DNA of 64,000 bases, taken from Asterias amurensis (taxonomy: Eukaryota > Echinodermata > Asteroidea > Forcipulatida > Asteriidae). The notes under the pieces are model-generated. The model was not told where the DNA came from and did not search any database. It was given only the letters and a program-made list of their open reading frames with translations. Location: the NCBI RefSeq assembly GCF_032118995.1, contig NC_092668.1:12627501-12691500 (forward strand). The letters run 5' to 3'. Positions 37,598 through 49,848 of this stretch are shown here, one piece after another (the stretch's first letter is position 1; every line of letters begins with the position of its first letter). The translations under genes and the position numbers were made by a program.

Positions 37598-40500
37598 TTA
37601 AAGGTGATCCAGTACCTCTATAATCTTTGATATGGATTTACTGCCCGTGTTTCCAGCTGCATTCTGTATGGAGTAAGAATAAAAAGTTTTAAAATACTAC
37701 TAATAAAAACACAACGCTCTGTGCCCTAATCAGGAACTTCCTGCCAAAATTCAAAATTTTATTTAGAAGATTTCAAATTTTCATCAAGGATAAAGCACAT
37801 TAATTTATTTTATCCCTACATGTTAGGCAAAACAGTGACAATCCTTTAATAGGCTAGATCTAGAGAAGTAGTCCCAGCCGACATTCTACCTTCTGCCAAG
37901 GAAGTAGTAATAAAGCAAGACAGTTCAATTCAGAACTGAGAAAGTTCTTTTCAGAACTGAGAAGTCTCCCAAAAATCCAAAAATCTACTACACGGTAGTA
38001 GAAAATATAGCAAGACACTTCTCCGAAGACCAAACTCTAACCGGCAAGTAGACACACACACACATGGTGTTACCACAAACCAAATATAAATTGCAGTGCA
38101 TATTCCCATCATGCGTCACTAAATCCTAAACAATAGTTCGTCAAAGCTTATTAGCCCAAGCCCAAATGGTCTTGGATGAAACTGGTTGGGGGCGAGTGAC
38201 GTTTTCAAATTAACCATGAATCTCAGCTTACCGTGAGCTCAATGAAGGAGAGAAACTTCTGAAGCATCTGAACCATACAGGAGAACTCGCCCTCAGGAAG
38301 GAAGCTACGAACCCTAGTCACGTTCATCTAGGAAAAAGAAACATCAAATCAATTTAATAATCTAACAACAATTTCTTAGCGCCAAGCAAATCAACTTTTC
38401 AGCGAACCTGGTTCAAGACTACCTAGATGAAAAAGGTGACCAACCAACGTACAAGGTCCTATTTGTAACTGGTTCACTGTTTATTTGTCCTTCCTTTGCA
38501 AAAAGTTGGAGGAGTTTAAACTCGAGCAGTTATATTTGTTCCAAAAATCATGAAATATTTTCTCTCTTATTAAAAATTTCTCTTTTTGATTTGTACGGTG
38601 TGTCTGCTTTCAATAGACCAATCCATTAGGCTCCGCCCACGGTGCACGTGTGAGCAAGAACATGTGAGCCTCTCCAATGCCAGTCTGCAAAACTCTGTCA
38701 AGCATACGCCCACCAAGTTGGACTTTATTTGTTGGACTTTTGGCGTGCAACCAGGGGTGTGATTGGTCAATATGCGCTGTGGCGGAGCATAATGGATTGG
38801 TCTATTGCCAGATAGAAGAGGTAAAGACTGAGACTCACATGATTGTTTTTGACGAGGCATCCGATGAGAAGCGCTGTGTAGGACGCCACGATACTGTCCT
38901 CCATGTGCTTGCCTGCTGTATGCAGAACTGTAAAGGAGAAAAGAAAAGGTGAATATCATCTCGGGAGGAATTTGTGTGAACTCATACTCAAAACTTAGGT
39001 GTCCCTGTCTAAACCAGATTGTTAGCAAGAGGGTTGTCTTTTGGACACCCTGTCTTAAATTTGAACACCCTGTTTTATCTGTCATTTACATGCACTGAAA
39101 GTGAACATTTTGGACACGCTTCTGACTGGCACCCACAACAAATATAGGGCAACATAGCCGAGTTGGTTGAGTGCCGGAAAGGTTAAACCGGAGGTCGTTG
39201 GTTCAAATCCCCCAAAAGGACAAGTTTCTTTGTCCGACTCCAAATTAAATAAATATTTAACCATGGAAGTTTCCTGACAGTGTAAGAAACGGGAATGAAG
39301 GTCCCAAGTAATGCTTATCATTGCTAAAAATAGAAGAAAAAAAGTGGGTGTTGACTTTACTGAGAAGGACCCTGTCAGCGCACCTTTACTGACGGATCGT
39401 TTAATTTCTTCCTCGGTGAGCTCGTTGCTGCCTCCAGTGCCCGACGTCTCAATCTCTACCCACTCCAGGCCCGCCTGGGCCTCGCTCAGATCTTCCTCGT
39501 CGTCGTCCGGCTGCTCCTCGCCGGGTTCCGGTTCCCGTTCGGCGCGAGATGCTGCTCGATAGCGTTGCATAAATAACTGCCGAGATGAACAATTGATAAA
39601 GCGATACATATAACACGTCAACAAGCAAAGAGTAATACATACATACATATAGGGCATTTACATAGCGCCACTACGTCAAGAACACAGCGCATAAGGTAGG
39701 ATACAGAGAATGTTTGATACACTTCTTAAATGTTCGAAGAGAGTCTAGTAATTTCAGTGCAACAAGGTGCGTTCACACTCATATGGTCCAGAAACACCTT
39801 AATAAAGTATAACCTTCAAAGATGGTTCAAACGGTCACATCTCGCACCTTTGATTCAAGGAATAATTGAGAAAGACACGACCAGAATGTTTTAATAGATA
39901 TTAAAATTGCATCATGGATAAAGAGCATTAATTTTGGTTCGAATCCTACCCGAGTAATGTGCCTACTGATTTTTTTTTCACAGAATTTGGGAAAGTACTG
40001 AGTATACAGTGCTAACACACATCAGTGTAAGGCTAAACCAAAAATGAATTACCTTAATGCTATTTCATTGAAAATGGTTGATCACATTAACAAAAACACT
40101 GTCAGCTCTACCAAGCATTTATAACGCCTATTAAATTTAGCTTTGAAGTTTATTTTATTACCTGAGTAAGGGCTTCAAGTGAGCAGACTTCCCCAACGGT
40201 GATGAATTTCTTACTGTCATCAGCTTGGACATCATAGGAATAGTTTGTCTTTGTGTTAGTTAGAATCTTAGCGTTGCCCGGACAGTGTTCCACAAGGTTG
40301 ATCAAGACTCCAAGACTCTGTGGACAAAGGTAAGAGAATTTCACATTTCACATTTCGTGGGAGTGTCGAGACCGAGCGGATAAGAGCACCGAATTCAAAC
40401 TCTGGTGTTTCTGATCAGCAGAGTGTGGGTTCGAATCCCCAGCCGTGACACTTGTGTCCTTAAGCAAGACACATAACCCCTGCTTCATCCTTCGGATGGG

Positions 40501-43500
40501 ACGTAAAGCCGTTGGTCCCATGTGTTGTGTAAACGCATGTAAAAGAACCCAGTGCACTTATCAAAAAGAGAAGGGGTTCGCCCTGGTGTTCAATGTCCGA
40601 TCGGCAGCAAATTGTGCCACAGCACCTTGTAAAGCATTACATGGTGCTATCAAAATTGGGTCTCATAATTCAAAACAGAGTCCCACATCTGGCAGGAAAT
40701 ACTGTATGTTACAGCACCAGGAGCGTCACTGGGTGACAGACATGTGTGCTATATAAGAAGCCACAATTATTAATTATAAACAAAGAATCAACGCTTACAG
40801 ACGCAGGGAATTCCCGCTTACGTCAAGCGTGTTTCACAGGTTACCAGTGGAATTTCTGCTTGTGTGCGTACACGGTCAAAACTACTAGGCTTTCTTCGCT
40901 GACACAGCTTGCGTAGAACTTGAAAGTAAGCAGAGCCATGAACTCCGGCCGAGAAACTTCAACGAGGAAAGGTCAACGATCACGGCCATTACCAGGATGG
41001 GAGGTTAAAGGTCATGACTTACCAATACAAGGAGGTCAAAGCGTTGGTCGTGGGCGATATGTTGAGCTACTTGGAGTACACAGATTAGGATGTTGCTGAT
41101 CAGACCTGACTGCTCCCCGACTTTCATACTTCCCCATTCTGGTCAAAGTTCAAAGTTCAAAGTTCAAAGTTCAAAGTTCAAAGTTCAAGTTAATTTTTTG
41201 AGGTACGATTTAAAACAAAATTTGACTTGGACTCAACAGTTACATGTTGATTTGGTGTTTAATGAATTAATTGTTGTAAAGCGCATCAAGACTTCTGTGT
41301 GATGCGCTATTGTAAGAAGTGTATTATAATTACTTTTATAAGGAGAGATTTGGGCCCATAATTGCTGTAAAGCGCATCAAGACTTCTGTGTGATGCGCTA
41401 TTGTAAGAAGTTTACTATTACTACTATTATAAGGAGAGATTTTGGCCCAGAATAGACTCTACTTTTTGAAACTCGATTTTGCTTGGGAAAACTTCATGGC
41501 ATAATAAGAGATGAGCCCTGTTTTTGCTTACCGTTGTCGTGGGTGATGTTTAGGAGGACTCTCAACAACGCCAGAAGGCACAATCTCATTTTCCCGCCGG
41601 GCGTCTTCTCCTTGCCAATCCGGACTGTCCTCTCTTGCTCACTAAATCTCTCAACTCGCTGGCAACACAAAGGTACCATGCTGTAAAGAAAAGAAGACAA
41701 AACAAATTTGTAAAGGCTTGGAAATTGGCCCAATTTGGAGATATAGGAGCTAGTTATTATTATCACACACACGGTAGGACTCCCCATAATGTCGAGAAAA
41801 AAACAATATCTCCACAATCTCCCTGCAGGAAGTCTAGGTTCTTTTGTTCAAAACAGTAGGTAATGCGATCAAATGTTACTCACCATGCGAAGGCCTTGAC
41901 TAAGCTGCAGTCGTTGAGCTCCAGGAGGTATTGCTGGTTCTCTGTGTTTAAGAAAGTGACGTTCTCCAAGACTCGTAAACATCCACTCAATCTCTCAATT
42001 AGGTCTAGGTTAGGGGTGTCTACTCCAGGCTCCAGAGCAGCGAGTTTCTCATGAACTCCGATGACTTCAGTAAGGGAGGGGAAGGAAATATTAGTGTGGG
42101 GTAATAATAATAATAATTAATAATTCATTCCCGCACAAAATCACAATACATACAAAAATACTCAAGCTAAGTACAATGACCTCCAAACCTTCCAAAATGC
42201 TCCAAAGGAGAGTTTTGCCAATTTCCCCTTGTTCGGACTCTTTGTATCAAGGTAATGATACAAAGAGTAGGAGGGTTAATCAATGAGAATGTTACCTGTG
42301 TCTGCTATATGGTCCAGTCCACCAACTAGACGAAGTTCTTCTTTGAACCACTCTCCGGCGCGTCTTGAAGTTAACGATAATAAAGATTCCATGGCCAGAT
42401 ATTCACTCTGCAGGAACCAAGACACACAAGTGCAACAATTTTACAAAGTGATACTTCAAAAAAGTCATTGGTAATCGTGGTCCGCTGCCCAAATGCTAAT
42501 CAAAACATCTGAGGACCAGTCAGAATTCACTCGTAGTGGTCCAGCTGAGTAGACTAATATTAGAGAGCACCGCTGTTTCATTTGACAAGAGAAAAGGCTT
42601 ACAAACTGTTGAAATGAACATGCTGGCAAGTCACTAAAAAGCAGTGTTTTAACCAAGTCATTTTTGCTCAAGTCAAGTCAAGTCAAGTCACAAGTAATTT
42701 TTCCCCTAGCCAAGTCGAATCGCAAGTCAATGAGATTGGTGACTCAAGTCTAAGTCAGCGACTCAAGTCAACAACATTGCTAAAATGGTCAGGGGCAAAC
42801 CCTGGACTCAGGTGGGCAAAACATTTTGGCCAGGTTTGCGGACCACCACCTCAAGGCAGATGGGTTCTAAAACTCAAGTTAGGATTTAAGTCTCTTACCG
42901 ATAATCCATCTAAGTCAAGATCCTTCGCCATGCTGCACGTATTCGGGACTTCTTCCAGCACGCTACGCATCTTCTCCTTCGTCCGGTCGTAGTCCTGCCG
43001 CTGTGTTTCGCTCCACTCGTCCGACGCAATCTCTGACTCGACGCTGAGCAGTCTTATGAGGAGGTCCAGACTGTCTCGATCCAGGTCCATGTTAAGGCGA
43101 TCTCGGCTGAGCATGTACATCAGTCCAGCTGTGCAAAAGGCTAAGCTCTGGAAAAATGACAAGTCGAGCTTAGTTTAATGTGCTCAAAAGAGAAATAACA
43201 GCCAAGCATGTAACTGTAGTTCATCAAGAGGTCCGACTGGTTAGTTCAGTTTTAGAAAGCGTTCCTATTTAATATCAAATATGGCCAAAGGAAGAGGCTG
43301 GTGGACTAGTAAAACAACACGCCTCATGTACATGGCCCTGCTGGCTAGTCTACCAAAAAGATAAAGATAAAAATTTAAAAAAAATAAAATAAAAAAAGTT
43401 GGTGATCAAGAATAAAGGCTCATCTGATTGAAATTTATTTATTTACGGATTGGGCGGAGTCCATTTTTGATTTAAATAAACTATTAACTTGTCTGTTGAG

Positions 43501-46500
43501 TTGATTTTGTTTTGTTTTAACAAGAGCAGGACTTGAACCTGTGACCTCCAGATTACTGTTTCGTGCTCCACTAACTGAGCTATCTAGCCCTAATGTTGGT
43601 AGTCTACCTATTTTGTTATTATATTTGTCGGGGCGCCATTCAGAAGCCATCCAACCTGTAAGTACCGTGTAACCAGGAATCACACCTCAGTTTAACGATA
43701 CAACCTGGGAAGTGGCAGCCAAGGGATCACCTTAAGGGGGATGCAACTTGTCATTTCAAATATCAAAACATAAACCACCAGGCAAATGTTATGTCGCTAC
43801 GATTGATATTTACCGGGTAGTGATCTGCATCCCTGAGGGCAGCAAACAGCTTGCTGATGGTGCCGTGGGCTCGCAGATGAAGCCGGAATGCTGGAACAGC
43901 GCATTTCTCCACCAAACTGATAGTGCTGATGGAACGAAATGGGGAAAAGTATAAAACACTAACACGACAGACCTGTTGCATGTGATCGTACAAACTCATA
44001 CAGTGCCCACAGTGAAGTCAAGGACGACGTTTGATGTAGCCTTACACACGAGCATGTTACAAGGGCCCAATGCTCTAAGCCTGAACACACAAAAACTACC
44101 AAGCACAGAAAAGTATTGCTTAACAGAAACAGGTTGCCCACCAAAATGACATTAGGTTTACATTGTTATGACCGTGCCCCACTAAATTTTTGCTTAGCAA
44201 AGAAATTTTTCCATCATTCTTTTCCGCTCCAACAGCTTTATTAAATTGTTTGTTCTTAGTGTTGATGGCATGTGAAATGGACAGGAGCTGGCCAAAATCC
44301 ATCGAAATGGTCCAAATGTTTGGATTTTGAATAGAGCCATGCCTGACCTCATGCTAAGACTAGGTGGTTTGGGGCTACAGTACCAAATCCATCATTTTAG
44401 GCCTAAACGAAGCAATCGATTTTGGAGAATTTGGAGGCAGTAGAGATGTGTACATACCTGAGACAACGTGTAGACGTAGATGCGATCGGCTCTAAACCAT
44501 CACGTAGGTATTCAATATCATCAGAATATTGTTGGCTCTCGCCAGATTCCTGGCACTGCGTAGCTTGCTTGACGTGCTGGACGACTGTGTACAACTACAA
44601 ATGAACAAACAATTGGAAACCAATTTGTCAACTTGTCATCCCTCCTACCATGTGGCCATTCAATCTGTTGTTGTTTTGAATGATTGATAGATGCACTTTG
44701 CCAGCCTGCAATATGATACGTGGTAAATGCTTCTACACAGTACATGGTCAACCCTCCTACTGTCTGACCACTTAATCTCATCCATTGTGGAGTGGGTTTG
44801 AGGACTAGTTTTGAAGAGTAGGTTTGAGGAACGGATTTGAGAAATGGATTGAGGTATGGGTTTAAGGAATGGGTTAGAAATGGGTTTTGGGTTTGAGCAA
44901 TTTGTTTAAGGAATGGGTTAGAGTGGGCTTGGGTTTGAGGAATGGGTTTTATAAATGGGTTTAAGTGGGTTTGGGGTTGAGGAATGGGTTTAAGGAATGG
45001 GTTAGAGTGGGCTTGGGTTTGAGGAATGGGTTTGAGGAATGGGTTTAAGGAATGGGTTTAGGTGGGCTAAGGTTTGAGGAATGGGTTAAAGTCGGTTTGG
45101 GTTTGAGGAATGGGTTTAAGAAATTGGCTCTCCATCAGCGTCACTTACCCCTTTCTCCTGCTTGTCACATTTCAAAGAGGTCACAATGGAATGGTTGACC
45201 TTCGTAGGGTAGGTGACCTGCCGGGTCAGCCCCTTCGCCCCCTGCTTGATCCCAAATCTGGCACCCTGACTGCCGTAACCACTCGTTGATGCACGATTCG
45301 TGGGATCTGACTGGTGTTTTCGCAGCGAAGGCTGAGCTTTTCCAGGCTGGTTTTCCACACTTGCATTTTTCTGTAAAAACGAAAGAAAATGGTTAAAGGC
45401 AAAGTATACTAATTTTTTGTTTGTACCGTTTGATTGTTTCAATCCTATAAAACGAAGTACAGTTAAACTAACATGTAAAATTTTCATTTGGAAATTTGGT
45501 AGCATTTTAAGATATCGCGGAAAAATTTGGAGCGTTTATGTTCTTGCAGGAAGATTAATCCCTGATAGGAATACACAATGTGAGAAATATTACTGACAGT
45601 AACACTTCTTTGATTCAAATATTGGGGCATAGAGACTGGTCTTTTTAAATTACTACAAAGTGAAATGTTTTTAAAAATGAACTTGGTTCGCCCCTAGTGT
45701 TCCTGTTTCGAGTGGCTGCATGTTGTGCCACAGCATCTTATAAACCATGACATGAAGCCAAATAAAGGACGAAGGTCTCACACTTCATACCATGCCAGGG
45801 CTGATATTTCAGGGAAGCAATGAAGGTGATTGTCCCCACTAGGCCTGGGTGAATTATTCGAATATCTGGTTAATGGCGAATAGGTTTTCCTATCCGTAAC
45901 CGCGAATGCCTTTTTTTTCTTAACCGGATATCCGCATAGGGCGCGAATACCTATTCACAAATCGGATAATTCTGTAATTACAACCGAGTAACCGGATATT
46001 CTTTAATATCCGAATATCCGCGGACGTCGGGCGACAACTGATATGAATGTTTTGTCTGAATCCTTATGAAACTTCTATTAAGACAGCATAAAACAGCATA
46101 TATTAAGTATTTAACTATGCTTACCTCCGTGAAGAGTTAAAACAATGACATTCCTGACATAATTTGTTCAAAGATTACAAAAGTTTGTCTTCACGTAGAG
46201 TCAATCACGATCAAAAGAAAAAGCAAATCGCCATCTTTAAATTAGATCCGGTCATTTTTATGAATGAACCGAGTGACACTGTCTAAAACTAATATCAATC
46301 CGCCCATAAGATCTCATTCACAAACGAACAGCGCCCTCTAGAGGCAAAAAAAAAAAATATTTGAATATCCGGATAGTTTGCCAGCGGTATCCGAATAACA
46401 AAATTTCACTATTCGCCCAGCACTAGTCTCCACGCCCCCTCATCAATGCCTTCCTGCTTTTGAAATGCTCTTTTGAAATTTACAATTTCCCTTTACCACA

Positions 46501-48545
46501 GACAAAATGCCTCGGTGCCCTTGCCCTTTCAAAAACAAAGCATTCAGGCCTGCCTTGCAGAAAAAATTAGAGCGCTTTGATACGCTCATCGGGTGTGACA
46601 TGTGTGCTTTTTTTCATGGTGTACCTACCTGAGCGTCTTCTGGACTCGTCGGTGCATTCCAAGAGCGTGCATTGTAACGAGCTTTAGCTGGGGACTACAA
46701 AATGGAACAAGCGATAAAATATTAATGAAATTGTGAAATCAAAAATGGTTGAATAATTATGATTTTTTTTTTCCAGGCTTTGAATTTCTAAGGGCCATTG
46801 CCGTTATTGCTCTGGTATTGTTGATTGCCCCTTCACAAAATGTCCCTATTTTCTTATGTGTCCCTTTTGCAACTTGAGCGAGTTGTCCTTTTAACCACAA
46901 CCCGTCAACATCCAACTTAAAGTAAAAAGCACCTTCACTGCTTCATGTTAAATTCTTAATAACACACAGCACAAACATACACAAACAATTTTTGTTTCCC
47001 AAGAACCATCTTTAAGTCAAGTATAACAAATTTAACATCTGGACTAAGATAAAATTCAGAGCTGCCAACATCTTGTAATCAGGGAGATTTTGTGCATCAA
47101 TCAGCAAAACCAAATTGAATTGCATCCAACAAAATGGGGACACAATTGAAAGATTGTTTTATTTTCAGGGAACTTTCTGCACAATCAGGGAGAAGTTTCA
47201 GGTCCTGCCATCTGTGGACATAATCATAGTATTAGCCAGAGAGGTGTCTGGGTGTCTTTTGGACACGATGTTCTTAATTTTGACACTGTTTCATCTGTCA
47301 TTTATGTACTGAGAACAATTTGGACACCCAGTTTTTAAATTTCTAGCAAATTTGGACATCCTTTTTACCAAATCCTTTTACCTTGGGTATCATAATTACC
47401 TTTTTTGGGCTGTTGAAAATTTTCTTAACCGCCGGATTTTTGTCTCTCCCCTTGGTGGGATTTATAACGGGTCGCTCCTCCTCCTCGTCTTCCTCTTCAC
47501 CGCTGTCCGTGAAGTCAAATTCATCTTTAGAAGAGTTTGTGACTGACGGGGCTTTCTGGTTGCCGGGTTTTGGTGCGCCACCGGTCAGATCTAAGTCGAA
47601 GGATTGACTCTGAGGGGTGAAACTGTTCAAGGTGTTGGTGAGAGTCTGGGATCTAGACTGTTGCGGGTTGTCTCCGTCCGAGAGCAGCAGAACATTGTCT
47701 TCGTCGCTTGAGGCAACGTGCGAGGTTATTGAATTGAGGATATCCCCTGAGGAAAGATCGCTCGAGTGTCCCGTGCTGTTCAGACTATAGAGGGCGCTGC
47801 TCGCTTCCGAGGAATTACTGACCTGAGAGAGGTAGTCCACAGAGTTTGTTGAGGCAGGCTTGGTGTGCGGCCTGATCCCCATGCTATTCAAGGCAGCGGA
47901 TGGCAGCGTTCTAATTGCATCGTGGGGTTTAGAGAGAGTTCCAGTTTGTCTCTGAGCAGGCGTCGAGTCGTTGTTGCCCACTTTCTTTGCGAAACGCAGG
48001 ATGGAAGATTGCTTCTTTGTTCGATCGACCGCTCCTGCCGCCGTCGTCGACTTCGTCGACCCAGATGATCTGGTTTGAATCTTACTCTCCGCCAGTGCCT
48101 GGGCGCTGCTTGCCCTCGTTTGACGGAGAGCGGGCTGCGTGTCCATTCCAGTGAATTTATTTTGCGCTGCCATCGGAATGGCACGAGTGTCATTTCTCTT
48201 GATCGGTGACCGAGAAGCATCATCGTCGCTACTGAAACTAAAGGGATCGTCACTTCCGCTATCCAACCGCCTCCTCTTCGGGCTGCTCAATGGGTCCGTT
48301 TGCTCCGAGTTGTTCCTGGAAGTCCGCACTGTCTGTACTCCGGCAGAGTTTCCCGCCATCTGTTTCCCAACTGCGTTATGGGCCTTCATCGGGGATGCTT
48401 TATTGGGTGATGCTTTTGAAGGGGAGGATCTGGTCGAGGGTCGTCGTCGAGTGTTGGAGTCAGTCAAGAGTTCATCGAATTGCTGATTGGAAGTTAAGCC
48501 TGCACGAAGTGTACGGCTGTATGTTTTTGTACCATACCTGGGCAT
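37598..48545 (-). CDS. WAPL: Wings apart-like cohesin release factor
   Basis: WAPL opens the cohesin ring with PDS5 and so removes cohesin from chromatin. Coding exons 5' to 3': 47382-48545, 46629-46694, 45149-45370, 44458-44594, 43814-43925, 42899-43147, 42296-42407, 41884-42064, 41532-41680, 41023-41138, 40162-40317, 39384-39576, 38839-38927, 38232-38327, 37598-37663. All joins keep phase, giving 1035 residues (human 1190). The ATG has an in-frame TAA 6 nt upstream. The first exon encodes a disordered Ser/Lys/Arg-rich tail with the PDS5-binding YSR motif (KTYSRT, residues 7-12) and FxF motifs. The C-terminal WAPL helical domain starts near [11 protein letters not shown] and contains near-identical blocks: [74 protein letters not shown] and, at the end, [14 protein letters not shown]. 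The donor after 39384 is GTGCGC, with a GTAAAG alternative 6 nt upstream. Confidence 0.96.
38611..38808. mobile_element. Fold-back MITE in WAPL intron 13
   Basis: The terminal inverted repeats CAATAGACCAATCCATTAGG and its near-complement ending GGATTGGTCTATTG bound about 198 bp. No coding capacity. The element starts about 30 nt beyond the donor of the 38839-38927 exon. Confidence 0.7.
39150..39300 (+). mobile_element. tRNA-derived SINE, WAPL intron
   Basis: The head AGCCGAGTTGGTTGAGTGCC followed by GTTGGTTCAAATCC matches RNA polymerase III A and B boxes. The stems do not make a working tRNA. The following unique body carries KxxSFVR-free AT-rich sequence with no coding content. Confidence 0.55.
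40355..40760 (+). mobile_element. tRNA-derived SINE, near full length, WAPL intron
   Basis: A tRNA-like head (GAGCGGATAAGAGCACCG then GGGTTCGAATCCCC) is followed by a body containing CATCCTTCGGATGGGACG and AAAAGAACCCAGTGCACTT. The same body occurs in fragments at 509-590, 1960-2060, 2105-2352, 4725-4990, 45675-45760 and 62600-62770, which defines a family. Confidence 0.75.
41141..41188. repeat. (GTTCAAA)n microsatellite at a WAPL splice acceptor
   Basis: About six copies of a 7-bp unit start 3 nt from the acceptor of the WAPL exon ending at 41138. On the minus strand the repeat reads AACTTTG and so forms the exon's pyrimidine-tract region. Confidence 0.85.
41272..41455. repeat. 91-bp tandem duplication in a WAPL intron
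   Basis: Two adjacent copies share GCGCATCAAGACTTCTGTGT at 41281 and 41372, a period of 91 bp. Each copy also holds a short inverted repeat GCGCATCA...TGATGCGC, so each RNA copy could form a hairpin. Confidence 0.85.
43520..43665 (-). mobile_element. tRNA-derived SINE, minus orientation, WAPL intron
   Basis: It reads as a reversed tRNA head (AACTGAGCTATCTAGCCCTA) followed by a body with GGCGCCATTCAGAAGCCATC. The same head and body recur at 61835-61975 and, more diverged, at 63020-63110. Confidence 0.65.
44068..44235. mobile_element. Diverged short inverted-repeat element (GGGCCCAAT family), WAPL intron
   Basis: Contains the family internal words AAGCACAGAAAAGTATTGCT and GGTTTACATTGTTATGACC. 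Ends are eroded compared with the copies at 18478-18676 and 56143-56376. Confidence 0.45.
44790..45123. repeat. G/T-rich minisatellite in a WAPL intron
   Basis: Imperfect tandem units built from GGGTTTGAGGAATGGGTTTA fill about 330 bp. The array ends about 25 nt downstream of the donor of the WAPL exon 45149-45370. Confidence 0.85.
45840..46425. mobile_element. Non-autonomous hAT-like element
   Basis: The ends TAGGCCTGGG and CCCAGCACTA are inverted repeats (8 of 10). Flanking 8-mers GTCCCCAC (45832-45839) and GTCTCCAC (46426-46433) match at 7 of 8, fitting the 8-bp hAT target duplication. The terminal regions are rich in GGATATCCG/CGAATA words. No transposase is encoded in the 586 bp. The element lies inside an older dispersed repeat. 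Confidence 0.7.
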
Positions 48546-48802
48546 AGTGGTTTATAACGCACTCTTAAAGAAGTCTCTTGTGCAAACTGGGAGAGAGAAC
48601 TTAGTAAGATGTTTGCTTTCTGCAATTCTGCACAACAAAAATGCAAATAATGAAAAGAGTTGTTAAAGTCAGGTTGGCTCAGTGGTTTCCCTCAGTGGTT
48701 TCCCTCCGTGGATTCTGATTATCAGTTAACAAAATCTCATCATCTCATTTTGAATTTAAAAATAAAAAAAAAAAAAGAAGAGGGGTGGCCTAATCATTCA
48801 GA

Positions 48803-48936
48803 AGGAAAAGTTTCCGTATGGCGCCACCACTCTTTCATTCGATATTAAATAATATAGTATCTAATTTACCTCAATGAAATATCCCTTTTTTTTAAAATGA
48901 GTGAAAAGGTGGTGGCGCCATACGGAAAGTTATCCA
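48803..48936. mobile_element. 134-bp MITE upstream of the WAPL start codon
   Basis: Terminal inverted repeats GGAAAAGTTTCCGTATGGCG and its complement (CGCCATACGGAAAGTTATCC) flank an AT-rich core. It lies about 260 bp upstream of the WAPL ATG, in 5' UTR or a 5' intron. Confidence 0.8.
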
Positions 48937-49838
48937 TTCAGAACTATAACTTTATAATTTAATATAACGGAACCATAAACTAAAAGTAAAATGTATTTTT
49001 GGAGACAAATGTTCGGGAGACAGATAATCCCACATGACCGTGTTTCAGCCAACAATAAGCAAGAAAGAGATGTGCTAACATCAAATAATGTCTTTCAATT
49101 ATAAAAAGCAGAAAAACAAATTACCATTTTTGCCTTTTTTTATGTTTTGAATTATTAAATGTTCAAAATTATACTTATTTTGATGATGTGTCATAACTTG
49201 TTGGACAAGATTGGATATAATTTGCTGATTGCAGGCCTCAAAATTAAATAACCCATCAATCATAGCCCCTGCCTGGCACCCACACAGCAATTCATTCACT
49301 GCTGTGGTGGTGCCCTTTGCAAAGTTCCAATGCAATATATTTGTATACAAAATAATTTTGAATTGTCCTCACCAGGCTCATCTGATTCTGAGAACTAGAG
49401 TTGAAATTAGAATAGAAATAAGCGCCAGAGAATGTGTGACTGTGCAGTGAGTAAGGCCTGCTGGTCTGATGAATAAAATGTTTAAATTCGCCTTTCTGGT
49501 GACAGTTTGTCAGGGTATTTATATTGCTACGGTCAAGTGGACCACGGAGGGAGGATCCGACGCAATCGGACTACGGTCGGACGGTTTAAAACTCGCACCG
49601 TTGAGTGGACGAAATCCCTTGCAAGTTTTCCCAACAACAATTGCAGTTAAATATACAAATAGTTGCACTGTTTCACACGAAATACTAAATCAGGCTCATC
49701 TAACAAAGTCCCCTGGAAAAACTGACTTCAAAATATGCTTACCTCAGGTTGCAACTACACCATGCAACTCGAAATCTACGGGAAAGTTTAACTTCCTTTG
49801 TACAAAAAAACATCGGCCGCGATCAACATGCAATCTTC

Positions 49839-49848
49839 GCCATTTTGA
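49839..49848 (-). promoter_or_regulatory. YY1-like element, candidate WAPL promoter
   Basis: The minus strand reads CAAAATGGCG, close to the YY1 consensus CAAnATGGCGGC, which often sits at transcription starts of animal housekeeping genes. It is 1.3 kb from the WAPL ATG, so a non-coding first exon would be needed. Confidence 0.3.

Noticed and set aside
39150-39220. Possible tRNA gene in a WAPL intron
   Set aside because: The T arm and A box are present, but the D and acceptor stems do not pair. It is a SINE head.
47382-47400. WAPL exon 1 ending at 47400 in place of 47382
   Set aside because: Joining from 47400 to the next exon gives an immediate stop codon; 47382 keeps frame.
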